DNA of 64,000 bases, taken from Thioalkalivibrio sp. ALMg11. GTDB lineage: Bacteria; Pseudomonadota; Gammaproteobacteria; Ectothiorhodospirales; Ectothiorhodospiraceae. Below, piece by piece: positions 29,484 to 37,514 of this stretch. A program made the translations under genes and the position numbers. The notes under the pieces are model-generated. The model made no database searches, was not told where the DNA came from, and was given only the letters and a program-made list of their open reading frames with translations. Numbering within the stretch: position 1 is the stretch's first letter; the number at the start of each line of letters is the position of its first letter. Where the stretch lies: contig NZ_KB898875.1 in assembly GCF_000377905.1 (NCBI RefSeq), forward strand, positions 124,001 through 188,000. The letters are read 5' to 3'.

Positions 29484-31292
29484 TCAGGACTTGCGGTACA
29501 TGTCCTCCGTGGTCGGGATGTAGCCGAGGTTGTCCTCGCCGATGCCCTTGACCTTCGGTTCGTTCAGATCGCTGATGCGCACATTGCCGTCCTGGCTGCG
29601 CAAGTAGTCGGCGATCCCGTCCCAGACGTCGACCCCGACACCACCGGGTACGCTCTCCTGCACGCTGGCCCAGCCTGCGACGACGTATTCCTTGTCGGCG
29701 TCCAGCTTCCTGCCCCCCAGTTCCATCTCGGAGATGCGGTTGCCGATCTCGGCGGTCGGGTCGATCGCATACTTCAGACCGCCGACACGCACCATGTCGC
29801 CACCCTGCTGGTAGAACGGGTCAACGTTGTACAGGTTGTCCGCCACGTCTTCCAGAATGTCCTTGATCTGGGCACCGGTGAAGGTGTTGCGCGTCATCTC
29901 CGGGTACGTCAGACCGGTCTGGTCCATCACGTGCTCGAAGGTGATCGGCATGCCCGGCAGCACGGTGGTACCCCAGCGGAAGCCGGGCGAGAACGAGATC
30001 TGAGCGTCGTTGTATTCGATCAGGCCGTCGCAGATCAGCTGGTCGAAGGTGCCGTTGAAGTTGCCGCGGCGATAGAGCAGGTCGTCGGTGACCGCCAGTT
30101 CCTCGGAAAGCTTCTCCTCCATGTTGAAGGTGTCGCCCTTCCAGGTGACCTCGCTGTTGCGCATGTTGTGGATGTAGGTCGCCATGCCCGGGTCTTCCCG
30201 CAGCATCTCGGAAAACACCGGCACCAGACGGTATTCCCAATCCTTGATCGCGCCGTCCCGGAAGTCGAAGTCCAGCACGCCGACGAATTTGGCATTGGAA
30301 CCGGCATTGGTAACCAGACAGGTGCCGCCGTCCGGGCGCTCGACTGGCAGAGGCTGTGGTACGGCGTCGTGGGTATGACCGCCCATGATGGCGTCCAGGC
30401 CTTCAACCATCCCGGCCATCTTGATGTCCACGTCCATGCCGTTGTGCGACAGGGCGACGACGATCTCCGCACCTTCGGCACGGGCGGCGTTGACCGTTTC
30501 CTGCATGTCGTCCGGACGGATGCCGAAGGACCACTGTTCGACCATCCAGCGCGGATTGGCAATCGGGGTATAGGGGAATGCCTGCCCCACGACGGCCACG
30601 TTGACGCCGTTCATCTCGCGGATCACATAGGGCTTGAAGATACGGTCGCCCCAGTCCACATCGCGGATATTCTGGGCGACGAAGTCGATGCCGGCATTGG
30701 CGAAGTCGCCGTTCACGATCTCCTCGACGCGGTCGGAACCGTAGGTGAACTCCCAGTGGCCGGTCATGACGTCGATGCCCAGCAGTTTCTGCGCATCCAC
30801 CATGTCCTGCGCGTTGGTCCACAGCGCGGAGCCGGAGCCACCACCCCAGGTGTCGCCGCCGTCCAGCAGGAGGGAGTTGGGCCGGGAGTCACGCAGCTTG
30901 TTGATCAGCGTCTTCAGGTGCGCGAAGCCGCCCACGCGTCCGTACTGTTCGGCCGCTTCCATGAAGTTCAGGTTGGTATAGGCGTGCGCGTAGATGCTGT
31001 TGCGATCGATGTCGTAGTGCTGCAGAAAGTGCTCACCGGTAATGTGAGGCGGACGATTGCGCATGCCCGCGATACCGAGGTTCATGTTCGGCTCGCGGAA
31101 GTACACCGGCTTCAGCTGGGCGTGGCAGTCGGTGTAGTGCAGCAGGTGCACGTTGCCGAAGCGATCCAGGGTGTCGTAGGGATCACCCGCAGTGCCGCCC
31201 TTGTTGTTGCTGCAGGCGGCGGCGCCCAGGGGGAAACCGGCGGCGCTGGCGGCGGCCAGTAACTGCATGAATTCTCGGCGTGAGATGTGCAT
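29484..31292 (-). CDS. soxB: SoxB, thiosulfohydrolase of the Sox system
   Basis: Periplasmic di-manganese hydrolase releasing sulfate from the sulfonate bound on SoxYZ. The 602-residue protein starts with a Tat signal (SRREFMQLL) and has the SoxB hallmarks 'LHYTDCHAQLKPVYFREP', 'GGDTWGGGSGSALWT', 'TGHWEFTYG', 'LSHNGMDVDIKMA' and 'GGHTHDAVPQPL'. The 5'-nucleotidase-like C-domain follows. No soxXYZA or soxCD lies in the window, so the Sox genes are dispersed. It ends at a strong terminator. Confidence 0.97.
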   Translation of the reverse strand: MHISRREFMQLLAAASAAGFPLGAAACSNNKGGTAGDPYDTLDRFGNVHLLHYTDCHAQLKPVYFREPNMNLGIAGMRNRPPHITGEHFLQHYDIDRNSIYAHAYTNLNFMEAAEQYGRVGGFAHLKTLINKLRDSRPNSLLLDGGDTWGGGSGSALWTNAQDMVDAQKLLGIDVMTGHWEFTYGSDRVEEIVNGDFANAGIDFVAQNIRDVDWGDRIFKPYVIREMNGVNVAVVGQAFPYTPIANPRWMVEQWSFGIRPDDMQETVNAARAEGAEIVVALSHNGMDVDIKMAGMVEGLDAIMGGHTHDAVPQPLPVERPDGGTCLVTNAGSNAKFVGVLDFDFRDGAIKDWEYRLVPVFSEMLREDPGMATYIHNMRNSEVTWKGDTFNMEEKLSEELAVTDDLLYRRGNFNGTFDQLICDGLIEYNDAQISFSPGFRWGTTVLPGMPITFEHVMDQTGLTYPEMTRNTFTGAQIKDILEDVADNLYNVDPFYQQGGDMVRVGGLKYAIDPTAEIGNRISEMELGGRKLDADKEYVVAGWASVQESVPGGVGVDVWDGIADYLRSQDGNVRISDLNEPKVKGIGEDNLGYIPTTEDMYRKS

Positions 31293-31402
31293 GAGGAGTT
31301 CTACCTCTCTTGTCCGGGTGTATTGGTGGTGGGTTTTCGGGCAGTTCTATGGCTGTCGGTAGACGAATGGTCCTGCGGGAACATTCCCCGCGTACGAGGT
31401 TT

Positions 31403-32845
31403 CTATCGCCTTTCTTCGCGAGCCTCGCGCGCGGTCTCGCGGGCCATGTCGCGCTTGTCCTCGATGCGTTGACGGTCGCGCTCGCTGGCATCCGAGGCGT
31501 CCATGCCCGCCTCGAACTGGCGCACGGCCTCCTTGTACTGCGCGCGATGGAAGAAGTATTCGGCCATGGCCTCGCGGCTGATTGCAATATACCCGGCCGC
31601 GTCCGCGATGTCCGCCTGCAGGCGCAGGATCTCCGGATTGGGGGCAGCCTCCCGGCGGATCATGTCGGACAGGATGCGGATGGCGCGGTCGGGCTGTCCG
31701 AGGTCGCGGTGGACGCGGGCCAGGCGCTCGCGGATCACCGGGTGACCCGGGTACACCGCGTCCAGATCCTCCAGTCGTTCCAGCGCCGCTCCGTGGTCGC
31801 CTTCCTCGCGCAGCAGTGCTGCGAACGCGAGTTCGAGGGTGAGTCCGGGGGCGTCCGCCGCATCGAGGCGTTCGAGCTGCTCGCGTGCGCGGCCGGGTTC
31901 TCCGCGCTCAAGATACGCGACCGCCGCGCCGTAGCGCTGCTGTGGCGAAGGGGTGTCCGTCGCGCGGAAGCGTTCCAGGGTCCGCCGTGGATCCTTCAGC
32001 GCCTGCATGCGCGCCTGCATCCACTGGAATTCGGGGCCACGGTTGCGGGTGTCGCTGGCGGCCATCTGGTTTGCGCGGTTGCGAGCGTCGGTGATCCTGT
32101 CGAGGGTGACCGGGTGCGTGCGCAGGTACTCCGGCACCTGGTCGCCAACCCCGCGCGACAGCTCTTGCAGGCGTTCGAAGAAGTCAGCCATCGCGTTGGG
32201 GTCGAAGCCGGTGCCTTGCAGGATCTGCATCCCGGCACGGTCCGCCTCGGCCTCGTTTGCGCGGGTGAAATTGATCTGTTGCTGGATGCCGCCGGCCACG
32301 CCCCCGGTAATGATGGCCGAGCCCAGGGTGGGGTCCACTGCCGAGGCAAGGATGCCCGCCAGGATGGCGAGGCCGGTGGTGAAATTGATGTCGCGCCCGC
32401 GTGCGAACATGCGTGCGAGGTGACGTTGGGTAACATGCGCGATCTCGTGTGCGACCACGGCGGCCAGTTCGGCCTCGTCGCGGACCTCCAGCATGAGCCC
32501 GGCATGGATGCCGATGATGCCCCCGGGCATCGCGAAGGCGTTCACCTGACTGTTGTCGATGGTCAGGAAGTAGAACGGCCCATCGGCACTGGGTGTGTTG
32601 GCCAGCAACTGGCGTCCGAGGGAGTCGACATAAAAGACGATCTCCGGATCGGTTACCAGGGGAGCGCTGCGGCGGACCTCGCGCAGCAGGGAGCGGCCGA
32701 GTTCGCGTTCTTCCGCCGGGGTCAGTACGCCGCCGGAGGCCTCGCCCAGGTCGGGCAGGGAAACGCCACTGGAGTGGGCGGGTGGTACCGCCAGGCTCGC
32801 GACCACCAGAAGGGCGGCGAGCAGGAAATGGACTATAAGAGGCAT
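31403..32845 (-). CDS. bepA: BepA-like M48 metalloprotease with TPR domain
   Basis: Periplasmic zinc protease/chaperone of outer-membrane biogenesis. The 480-residue product has a signal peptide, the zinc motif HEIAH (H133, H137) with the third ligand in 'RANEAEADRAG', and a tetratricopeptide-rich C-terminal half (about residues 290-460). ATG 32845 gives the signal peptide directly; the longer frame has no sense as protein. No Shine-Dalgarno is visible: a strong hairpin (32851-32874) ends five bases before the start codon. Confidence 0.92.
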   Translation of the reverse strand: MPLIVHFLLAALLVVASLAVPPAHSSGVSLPDLGEASGGVLTPAEERELGRSLLREVRRSAPLVTDPEIVFYVDSLGRQLLANTPSADGPFYFLTIDNSQVNAFAMPGGIIGIHAGLMLEVRDEAELAAVVAHEIAHVTQRHLARMFARGRDINFTTGLAILAGILASAVDPTLGSAIITGGVAGGIQQQINFTRANEAEADRAGMQILQGTGFDPNAMADFFERLQELSRGVGDQVPEYLRTHPVTLDRITDARNRANQMAASDTRNRGPEFQWMQARMQALKDPRRTLERFRATDTPSPQQRYGAAVAYLERGEPGRAREQLERLDAADAPGLTLELAFAALLREEGDHGAALERLEDLDAVYPGHPVIRERLARVHRDLGQPDRAIRILSDMIRREAAPNPEILRLQADIADAAGYIAISREAMAEYFFHRAQYKEAVRQFEAGMDASDASERDRQRIEDKRDMARETAREAREERR

Positions 32846-32850
32846 GCCGC

Positions 32851-32874
32851 GAGGGCCGGCGGGCGCCGGCCCTC
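32851..32874 (-). terminator. Hairpin between the 103-residue unknown gene and bepA
   Basis: A 10-bp perfect stem (32851-32860 with 32865-32874) with a 4-base loop. It has no T run and abuts the bepA start, so it may block readthrough or mask bepA translation. Confidence 0.5.
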
Positions 32875-32900
32875 TTGTGTGGGCATACCGGGGGCTGTCG

Positions 32901-33212
32901 TTACTTGCCAAGCCCCGGGGCCGACGAATAGGTGCGCATGCTGTCGCGGGTTTCCCACAGCTTCGGCTTGAGCATCGCCGCAGGCACCATGAACTTCTTG
33001 CGGTCCAGCACCTTGTGGGTGCGGACGAGCTTGATGACGTCGTCATAGTCCATCTTGAACAGCAGGCCCACATCACCGCCGGAGGTACGACGCGCGATCA
33101 TGTAGCCGTCCTGCATGTCGTGCACGTAGATGTTGGCTGGGCGCAGCTTGCCGTTTTCGTCTTTCAGCGTGACGGCGTAGTGGCCGTCGACCTGGAATTC
33201 GCTCTTGTCCAC
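32901..33212 (-). CDS. Conserved-looking unknown protein, 103 residues
   Basis: I do not recognise this gene. The product has no signal peptide or membrane segment, is mixed charged, and contains 'NIYVHDMQDGYMIARRTSGG' and 'HKVLDRKKFMVPAAML'. The GTG at 33212 is preferred as start because GGAGG (33221-33225 complement) lies eight bases upstream and gives MDKSEFQVDG; the ATG at 33254 lacks a site. It precedes bepA and soxB on the minus strand and is divergent from the rhodanese gene, so a link to sulfur metabolism is possible but unproven. Confidence 0.65.
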   Translation of the reverse strand: MDKSEFQVDGHYAVTLKDENGKLRPANIYVHDMQDGYMIARRTSGGDVGLLFKMDYDDVIKLVRTHKVLDRKKFMVPAAMLKPKLWETRDSMRTYSSAPGLGK

Positions 33213-33452
33213 CGGGATATCCTCCGCGAAGCAATGAAGCTGACCATTATGCATCAGCGTTTTCTAAAGCGTGGGCGACGATAGCAGAACTTTTCCCGGC
33301 GGGCGACCATGCACCCGCCGGCACGCGGACTTGTTTGCATTTCCGGATGGTTTCGCTATGCTCCGCGCCCACTCCTCAACGCAAGGCGCCCCGAAAGGCT
33401 GGCCTTGCGTGGCGAGTTCGGCTTTCAAGCAAGTGATGACGCGGAGCGCAGC

Positions 33453-33782
33453 GTGTACGGATTTACCGAGATCACCCCGGACGAACTGGAACAGTGGCGC
33501 AACGAAGGCAAGACCTTTCGTCTGCTGGACGTGCGCTCCCCCGGCGAGACCGGTCGCGGTGTCATCCCGGGGGCGGAGCTCATCCCGCTGGCCACCTTGC
33601 CGCTGCGCAAGGACGAGTTCACGGGCGGCGATACGCCACTGGTCATCTATTGCCAAAGCGGGGCACGTTCCGCCCAGGCCTGCGCCTTTCTCGCCCAGCA
33701 GGGTGTGGACGGTGCGAGCAGCCTGCGCGGCGGGATTGTCGGGTGGGCCCAGACCGGCAAACCGGTGGTAAGCCCGGATTAG
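33453..33782 (+). CDS. Single-domain rhodanese, sulfane-sulfur transferase
   Basis: Carries sulfane sulfur on an active-site cysteine. The 109-residue product has the rhodanese pattern 'LLDVRSPGETGRGVIPGA' and the active loop CQSGARS (Cys67). Start GTG 33453 follows GGAG at 6-base spacing; it begins at YGFTEITPDELEQW, a usual rhodanese domain start. It lies directly before tusA and the sHdr genes; Rhd-TusA pairs feed such clusters in other sulfur oxidisers, so it probably supplies sulfur to TusA. Confidence 0.9.
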   Translation: MYGFTEITPDELEQWRNEGKTFRLLDVRSPGETGRGVIPGAELIPLATLPLRKDEFTGGDTPLVIYCQSGARSAQACAFLAQQGVDGASSLRGGIVGWAQTGKPVVSPD

Positions 33783-33789
33783 AATTCGG

Positions 33790-33818
33790 TTGTATTCCGA
33801 TGCCGATTCGCCTATAAG
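33790..33818 (+). promoter_or_regulatory. Candidate sigma-70 promoter of tusA
   Basis: TTGTAT (33790-33795), a 17-base spacer and TATAAG (33813-33818) lie upstream of tusA. Transcription would begin near 33825, just before the operator candidate at 33832-33848. An 11-bp direct repeat (gaattcggttg) occurs at 33782 and 33822, 40 bases apart. Confidence 0.5.
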
Positions 33819-33831
33819 GGGGAATTCGGTT

Positions 33832-33848
33832 GGTAACCGTTCGGTAAC
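33832..33848 (+). promoter_or_regulatory. Operator candidate, tusA copy
   Basis: GGTAACCGTTCGGTAAC matches the element at 34219-34235 upstream of sHdrC1 at 14 of 17 positions. It starts about 7 bases after the predicted transcription start of tusA, a position suited to repression. Confidence 0.5.
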
Positions 33849-33919
33849 GGTCGCAGCGTTCAGGGCCCGATCCGGACCGCAGTACACGACTGATAAAACG
33901 CACTCAAAGGAGAGAAACG

Positions 33920-34150
33920 ATGGCCAACTTTGACCAAGAACTCGATGCTTCCGGCCTGAACTGCCCGCTGCCGATCCTGCGCGCCAAGAAGGCGCTGGCT
34001 GCGATGGACGCCGGCCAGGTCCTGCACATCATCGCCACCGATCCGGGCGCCGTGAAGGACTTCCAGGCCTTCGCCAAGCAGACCGGCAACGAGCTGATGG
34101 AGCACAAGGAAGAAGGCGGCAAGTTCTACTTCCTTATGAAGAAGGGCTGA
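33920..34150 (+). CDS. tusA: TusA, sulfur carrier protein
   Basis: Small cytoplasmic carrier holding sulfur as a persulfide on a conserved cysteine. The 76-residue protein has the CPxP motif (C15-P-L-P18) after 'ELDASGLN', then the basic helix 'ILRAKKALAAM'. AAGGAG lies before the ATG. In sHdr organisms TusA passes sulfur from rhodanese and DsrE-type proteins toward the sHdr complex. It has its own upstream promoter/operator candidates and is followed by a large hairpin. Confidence 0.96.
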   Translation: MANFDQELDASGLNCPLPILRAKKALAAMDAGQVLHIIATDPGAVKDFQAFAKQTGNELMEHKEEGGKFYFLMKKG

Positions 34151-34166
34151 AGCGTTTCAAGCGCTT

Positions 34167-34206
34167 GATTCGGGGCGGCAATTCGCAAGGGTTGCCGCCC
34201 CGAATC
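34167..34206 (+). terminator. 15-bp hairpin between tusA and sHdrC1
   Basis: A perfect 15-bp stem (34167-34181 with 34192-34206) with a 10-base loop and no T run. A 12-bp palindrome (tcaagcgcttga) precedes it at 34157-34168. It may partly end the tusA transcript or protect its 3' end. Confidence 0.55.
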
Positions 34207-34218
34207 CTGAATAACGAT

Positions 34219-34235
34219 GGTTACCATGCGGTAAC
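34219..34235 (+). promoter_or_regulatory. Operator candidate, sHdrC1 copy
   Basis: GGTTACCATGCGGTAAC contains a perfect inverted repeat GTTACC-N4-GGTAAC. It lies 84 bases upstream of the first sHdr gene and matches the tusA copy at 14 of 17 bases. Confidence 0.5.
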
Positions 34236-34319
34236 TGGATTGGTGCCTGGACGAGGTCTAGGCTGGCTGCGCAAGGTTCACAAGAAACCTGCATCGCCTA
34301 AAGCGAAGAGGTGTGAGAT

Positions 34320-35012
34320 ATGGCGACATACGCTGAGATGCAGCAAATCTTCGACGATATTCGTGGAGATTTTCGCTACGACCACGAGCTCAACGGCTGC
34401 CTGAACTGCGGCATCTGCACGGCCACGTGTCCGTCCGCCCAGTTCTACGATTACTCGCCGCGCGAGATCGTGCAGCTGCTCTGGACCGAGAACGTCGAGC
34501 AGATCTACGACGCGATGCAGGAAAAGATCTGGGCCTGCGCCCAGTGCATGACCTGTGCGGCGCGCTGCCCGTTCAAGAACTCCCCCGGTGGCCTGGTCGC
34601 GATCATGCGCGAAGTGGCTATCAAGCACGAGATGCAGTCCGCCAAGGACGTGCTTCGTCCGTTCGGCCGCGTCATGCTCAAGCTGATCACCACGGGGAAC
34701 CAGCTGTCTCCCGATATGATCCAGCCCGATCACTTCCCTGACTGGGGCCCCAACATCCAGAAGGTGGAAGGTGATCTGCGCATCCTGCGCAAGGCGATTC
34801 CGGTGAAGACGCTGCAGACGGTCGAGACCGCCTGGGAAGTGTCCCTGAAGACCTCGGTGGAGATGTACACCATCTGGGAAATGACCGGAGTCCTGAAGTC
34901 CCTCGAGCTGATGGACGAGAATCTCTTCGACGTGATCGAAGACTTCATCGACGAGAAGCGCGAGGACTACGAAGACTGGCTCGAGGAGCAGGAAGAGGAA
35001 GACGACGAGTAA
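34320..35012 (+). CDS. shdrC1: sHdrC1, iron-sulfur subunit of sulfur-oxidising heterodisulfide reductase-like complex
   Basis: Electron-transfer subunit of the cytoplasmic sHdr complex. The 230-residue protein has two classical 4Fe-4S motifs, C27xxC30xxC33xxxC37P and C73xxC76xxC79xxxC83P, like HdrC of methanogens, followed by a helical C-terminal half and a very acidic tail. It opens the order C1-B1-A-hyp-C2-B2 typical of sulfur oxidisers with the LbpA pathway. A GGTGTGAGAT site precedes the ATG. Confidence 0.94.
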   Translation: MATYAEMQQIFDDIRGDFRYDHELNGCLNCGICTATCPSAQFYDYSPREIVQLLWTENVEQIYDAMQEKIWACAQCMTCAARCPFKNSPGGLVAIMREVAIKHEMQSAKDVLRPFGRVMLKLITTGNQLSPDMIQPDHFPDWGPNIQKVEGDLRILRKAIPVKTLQTVETAWEVSLKTSVEMYTIWEMTGVLKSLELMDENLFDVIEDFIDEKREDYEDWLEEQEEEDDE

Positions 35013-35055
35013 GTCGTCCACCGATTCCCGCATCCAAGACATCAGGAGAAGCGTT

Positions 35056-36462
35056 ATGAGTGAACAGACCCCAGGCAACCACAACCAGAATGGTGAAGGC
35101 GCTGGCGCCGGCACCATGAAGCCCGGTTCCCACAATACCGACGGGCAGGGCATCGCCGGTCACGGTTCCTTCTTCCAGTCGACCGACCTGTCGAAGGAAG
35201 ACGCAGTCAAGGCCACCGACTGGGTGCGCAAGCACGTCGACCGCCGCACCGTCGACCTTGGCGACCGCATGGACGACGTCCGCGAGCATATGTACGAGCT
35301 CGAGAAGGACGGCCAGATCATCATTCATCGCATTAACGATGAACACGAGCCGATGTCGGTGAAGACCCTGTTCGGCTGGGACAAGAAGATCCCGACCAAG
35401 CAGCTTTGGCACCACAAGTCCTGTGGCCAGTGCGGGAACATCCCTGGCTACCCGACCTCGCTGCTGTGGTTCATGAACAAGTTCGACTTCGAGCCGGGCA
35501 AGGACTACCTCGACGAAACCGACCAGACCTCCTGCACCGCGTGGAACTACCACGGCTCCGGTATCGGGAACGTCGAGTCGCTCGCTGCGGTGTTCCTGCG
35601 CAACTTCCACCAGGCCTATGTCTCCGGCAAGCAGCACGGCCACGAGCTGGGTCACTTCTACCCGCTGGTGCATTGCGGCACCTCCTTCGGTAACTACAAG
35701 GAGATCCGCAAGTACCTGATCGAGTCCGCCGAGCTGCGCGAGAAGGTCACCAAGATCCTCGGCAAGCTGGGTCGCCTGGTCGACGGCAAGCTGGTCATCC
35801 CGGAAGAGATCATCCACTACTCCGAGTGGGTGCACGTGATGCGTAACCGTATCGCTTCCGAGCTGCAGACCATCGACGTCTCCCACATCCGCACCACCGC
35901 TCACGTGGCCTGCCATTACTACAAGATGGTCCACGAGGACGCGGTGTACGATCCGACCGTGCTGGGCGGCAACCGTACCGCGATCATTACCTCCACCGCC
36001 CAGGCCCTGGGTGCGCAGGTGATCGACTATTCGACCTGGTACGACTGCTGCGGCTTTGGCTTCCGCCATATCATCTCCGAGCGCGAATTCACTCGCTCGT
36101 TCACGATGGATCGCAAGATCCGCGTGGCCCGCGAGGAAGCCAACGCCGACGTGATGCTGGCCAACGATACCGGCTGTGTCACGACCATGGACAAGAACCA
36201 GTGGATCGGCAAGGCGCACAACCAGAACTTCCAGATCCCGATCATGGCGGAAGTCCAGTTCGCGGCCCTGGCCTGCGGTGCGGACCCGTTCAAGATCGTC
36301 CAGCTGCAGTGGCACGCTTCGCCCTGCGAGGATTTGGTCGAGAAGATGGGTATGTCCTGGTCCGAGGCCAAGAAGACCTTCCAGGAATACCTGAAGGAAG
36401 TCGAAGCCGGCAATATCGAATACCTCTACAATCCTGAACTCGCTTACGGGGGCAAGGTCTGA
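35056..36462 (+). CDS. shdrB1: sHdrB1, CCG-domain subunit of the sHdr complex
   Basis: HdrB-like subunit, expected to carry a catalytic non-cubane cluster. The 468-residue protein has a polar Asn/Gly/His-rich N-terminus (residues 1-50), an N-terminal cysteine pair 'SCGQCGNIPG', and one CCG-type domain with 'ACHYYKM', 'WYDCCGFGF' and 'DTGCVTTMD'. The last element keeps only one of the two cysteines expected in CxxC. AGGAG precedes the ATG, and the stop overlaps the sHdrA start (TGATG). Confidence 0.93.
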   Translation: MSEQTPGNHNQNGEGAGAGTMKPGSHNTDGQGIAGHGSFFQSTDLSKEDAVKATDWVRKHVDRRTVDLGDRMDDVREHMYELEKDGQIIIHRINDEHEPMSVKTLFGWDKKIPTKQLWHHKSCGQCGNIPGYPTSLLWFMNKFDFEPGKDYLDETDQTSCTAWNYHGSGIGNVESLAAVFLRNFHQAYVSGKQHGHELGHFYPLVHCGTSFGNYKEIRKYLIESAELREKVTKILGKLGRLVDGKLVIPEEIIHYSEWVHVMRNRIASELQTIDVSHIRTTAHVACHYYKMVHEDAVYDPTVLGGNRTAIITSTAQALGAQVIDYSTWYDCCGFGFRHIISEREFTRSFTMDRKIRVAREEANADVMLANDTGCVTTMDKNQWIGKAHNQNFQIPIMAEVQFAALACGADPFKIVQLQWHASPCEDLVEKMGMSWSEAKKTFQEYLKEVEAGNIEYLYNPELAYGGKV

Positions 36463-37514
36463 TGCAGCAAGATACCGTTCTAGTAGTGGGTGGTGGGCCG
36501 GCCGGTCTGGCCGCTGCCGCCAATGTCAACTCGGCCGGCTACAAGGCCGTGGTCGTCGAGAAGGAAGACGTCCTGGGCGGCGCCCCGATCCTGTCGGGTT
36601 ACGCCAAGCTGGTGCCCTCCGGCGAGTGGGCCAAGGACGCCATTGGCCGCATGGTCAAGCGCGTCGAAGACGATGCCAACTCGACCGTGCACAAGGGTGC
36701 CAAGGTCGAGAAGCTGGAAGGCGAGGCCGGTAACTTCACCGCCACGCTGACCAACGGCGAATCCGTCCAGGCGGGTGCCGTGGTCCTGGCCACCGGCTTT
36801 ACCCATTTCGACTCCATCAACAAGCCGGAGTGGGGCTTTGGCACGTATGAAGACGTGCTGACCACCACCCAGATGGAACAGATGGTGGGCAGCGGCAAGA
36901 TCGCCTGCCCGTCCGATGGGCGCGTGCCGGAGCGGGTCTGCATCCTGCTGTGCGTTGGTTCCCGTGACCGTCAGATTGGCCGCGAGTGGTGCTCCAAGAT
37001 CTGCTGCACTGTCTCTGCGAACCTGGCCATGGAGATCAAGGAGATCTCGCCGGAAACGGACGTGTTCATCTACTACATGGACATTCGTACCTACGGCCTG
37101 TACGAAGACAAGTTCTACTGGAAGTCGCAGGAAGAGTTCAAGACCAAGTTCGTCAAGGCGCGTATCGCGGAAGTGACGGCCTCGGGCGATGGTCGCCTGC
37201 TGGTCAAGGGTGAAGACACCCTGGTCAAGCGCCCGATCATCATCCCGTTCGACATCGTCGTGCATGCCATCGGCATGGATCCGAACGCCGATAATCCGGA
37301 GCTTTCTCAGGTCTTCGGTATCGGTCTCGAGAAGCACGGCTTTATCGAGAAGGCCGAGCAGTACACCAACACCTGTGGCACCACCCGCAAGGGGGTCTAC
37401 TCCTGCGGCGCGGCCTACGGCCCCGAGACGATCGACGATTCGATCACCCAGGGTGCCGCCGCTGGTGGCCGCGCGGTTGCGGATCTGCATGCGCTGGTTC
37501 AGAAAGCCGGCTGA
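36462..37514 (+). CDS. shdrA: sHdrA, FAD-binding subunit of the sHdr complex
   Basis: Flavoprotein core of the complex. The 350-residue protein begins with a Rossmann motif ('VVGGGPAGLAAAANVNSAGY' with acidic EK after the second strand) and has a cysteine-rich 'LLCVGSRDRQIGREWC' followed by SKICC, fitting the 4Fe-4S site of short HdrA-like proteins. It lacks the N-terminal and ferredoxin extensions of methanogen HdrA. It is coupled to sHdrB1 by a one-base overlap, and the next gene begins inside its 3' end. Confidence 0.94.
   Translation: MQQDTVLVVGGGPAGLAAAANVNSAGYKAVVVEKEDVLGGAPILSGYAKLVPSGEWAKDAIGRMVKRVEDDANSTVHKGAKVEKLEGEAGNFTATLTNGESVQAGAVVLATGFTHFDSINKPEWGFGTYEDVLTTTQMEQMVGSGKIACPSDGRVPERVCILLCVGSRDRQIGREWCSKICCTVSANLAMEIKEISPETDVFIYYMDIRTYGLYEDKFYWKSQEEFKTKFVKARIAEVTASGDGRLLVKGEDTLVKRPIIIPFDIVVHAIGMDPNADNPELSQVFGIGLEKHGFIEKAEQYTNTCGTTRKGVYSCGAAYGPETIDDSITQGAAAGGRAVADLHALVQKAG

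Noticed and set aside
29400-31262. 620-codon plus-strand frame opposite soxB
   Set aside because: Mirror of the SoxB codons; SoxB motifs on the minus strand are unambiguous.
29484-33782. A full Sox operon
   Set aside because: Only soxB is recognisable; no soxX, soxY, soxZ, soxA, soxC or soxD frames are seen.
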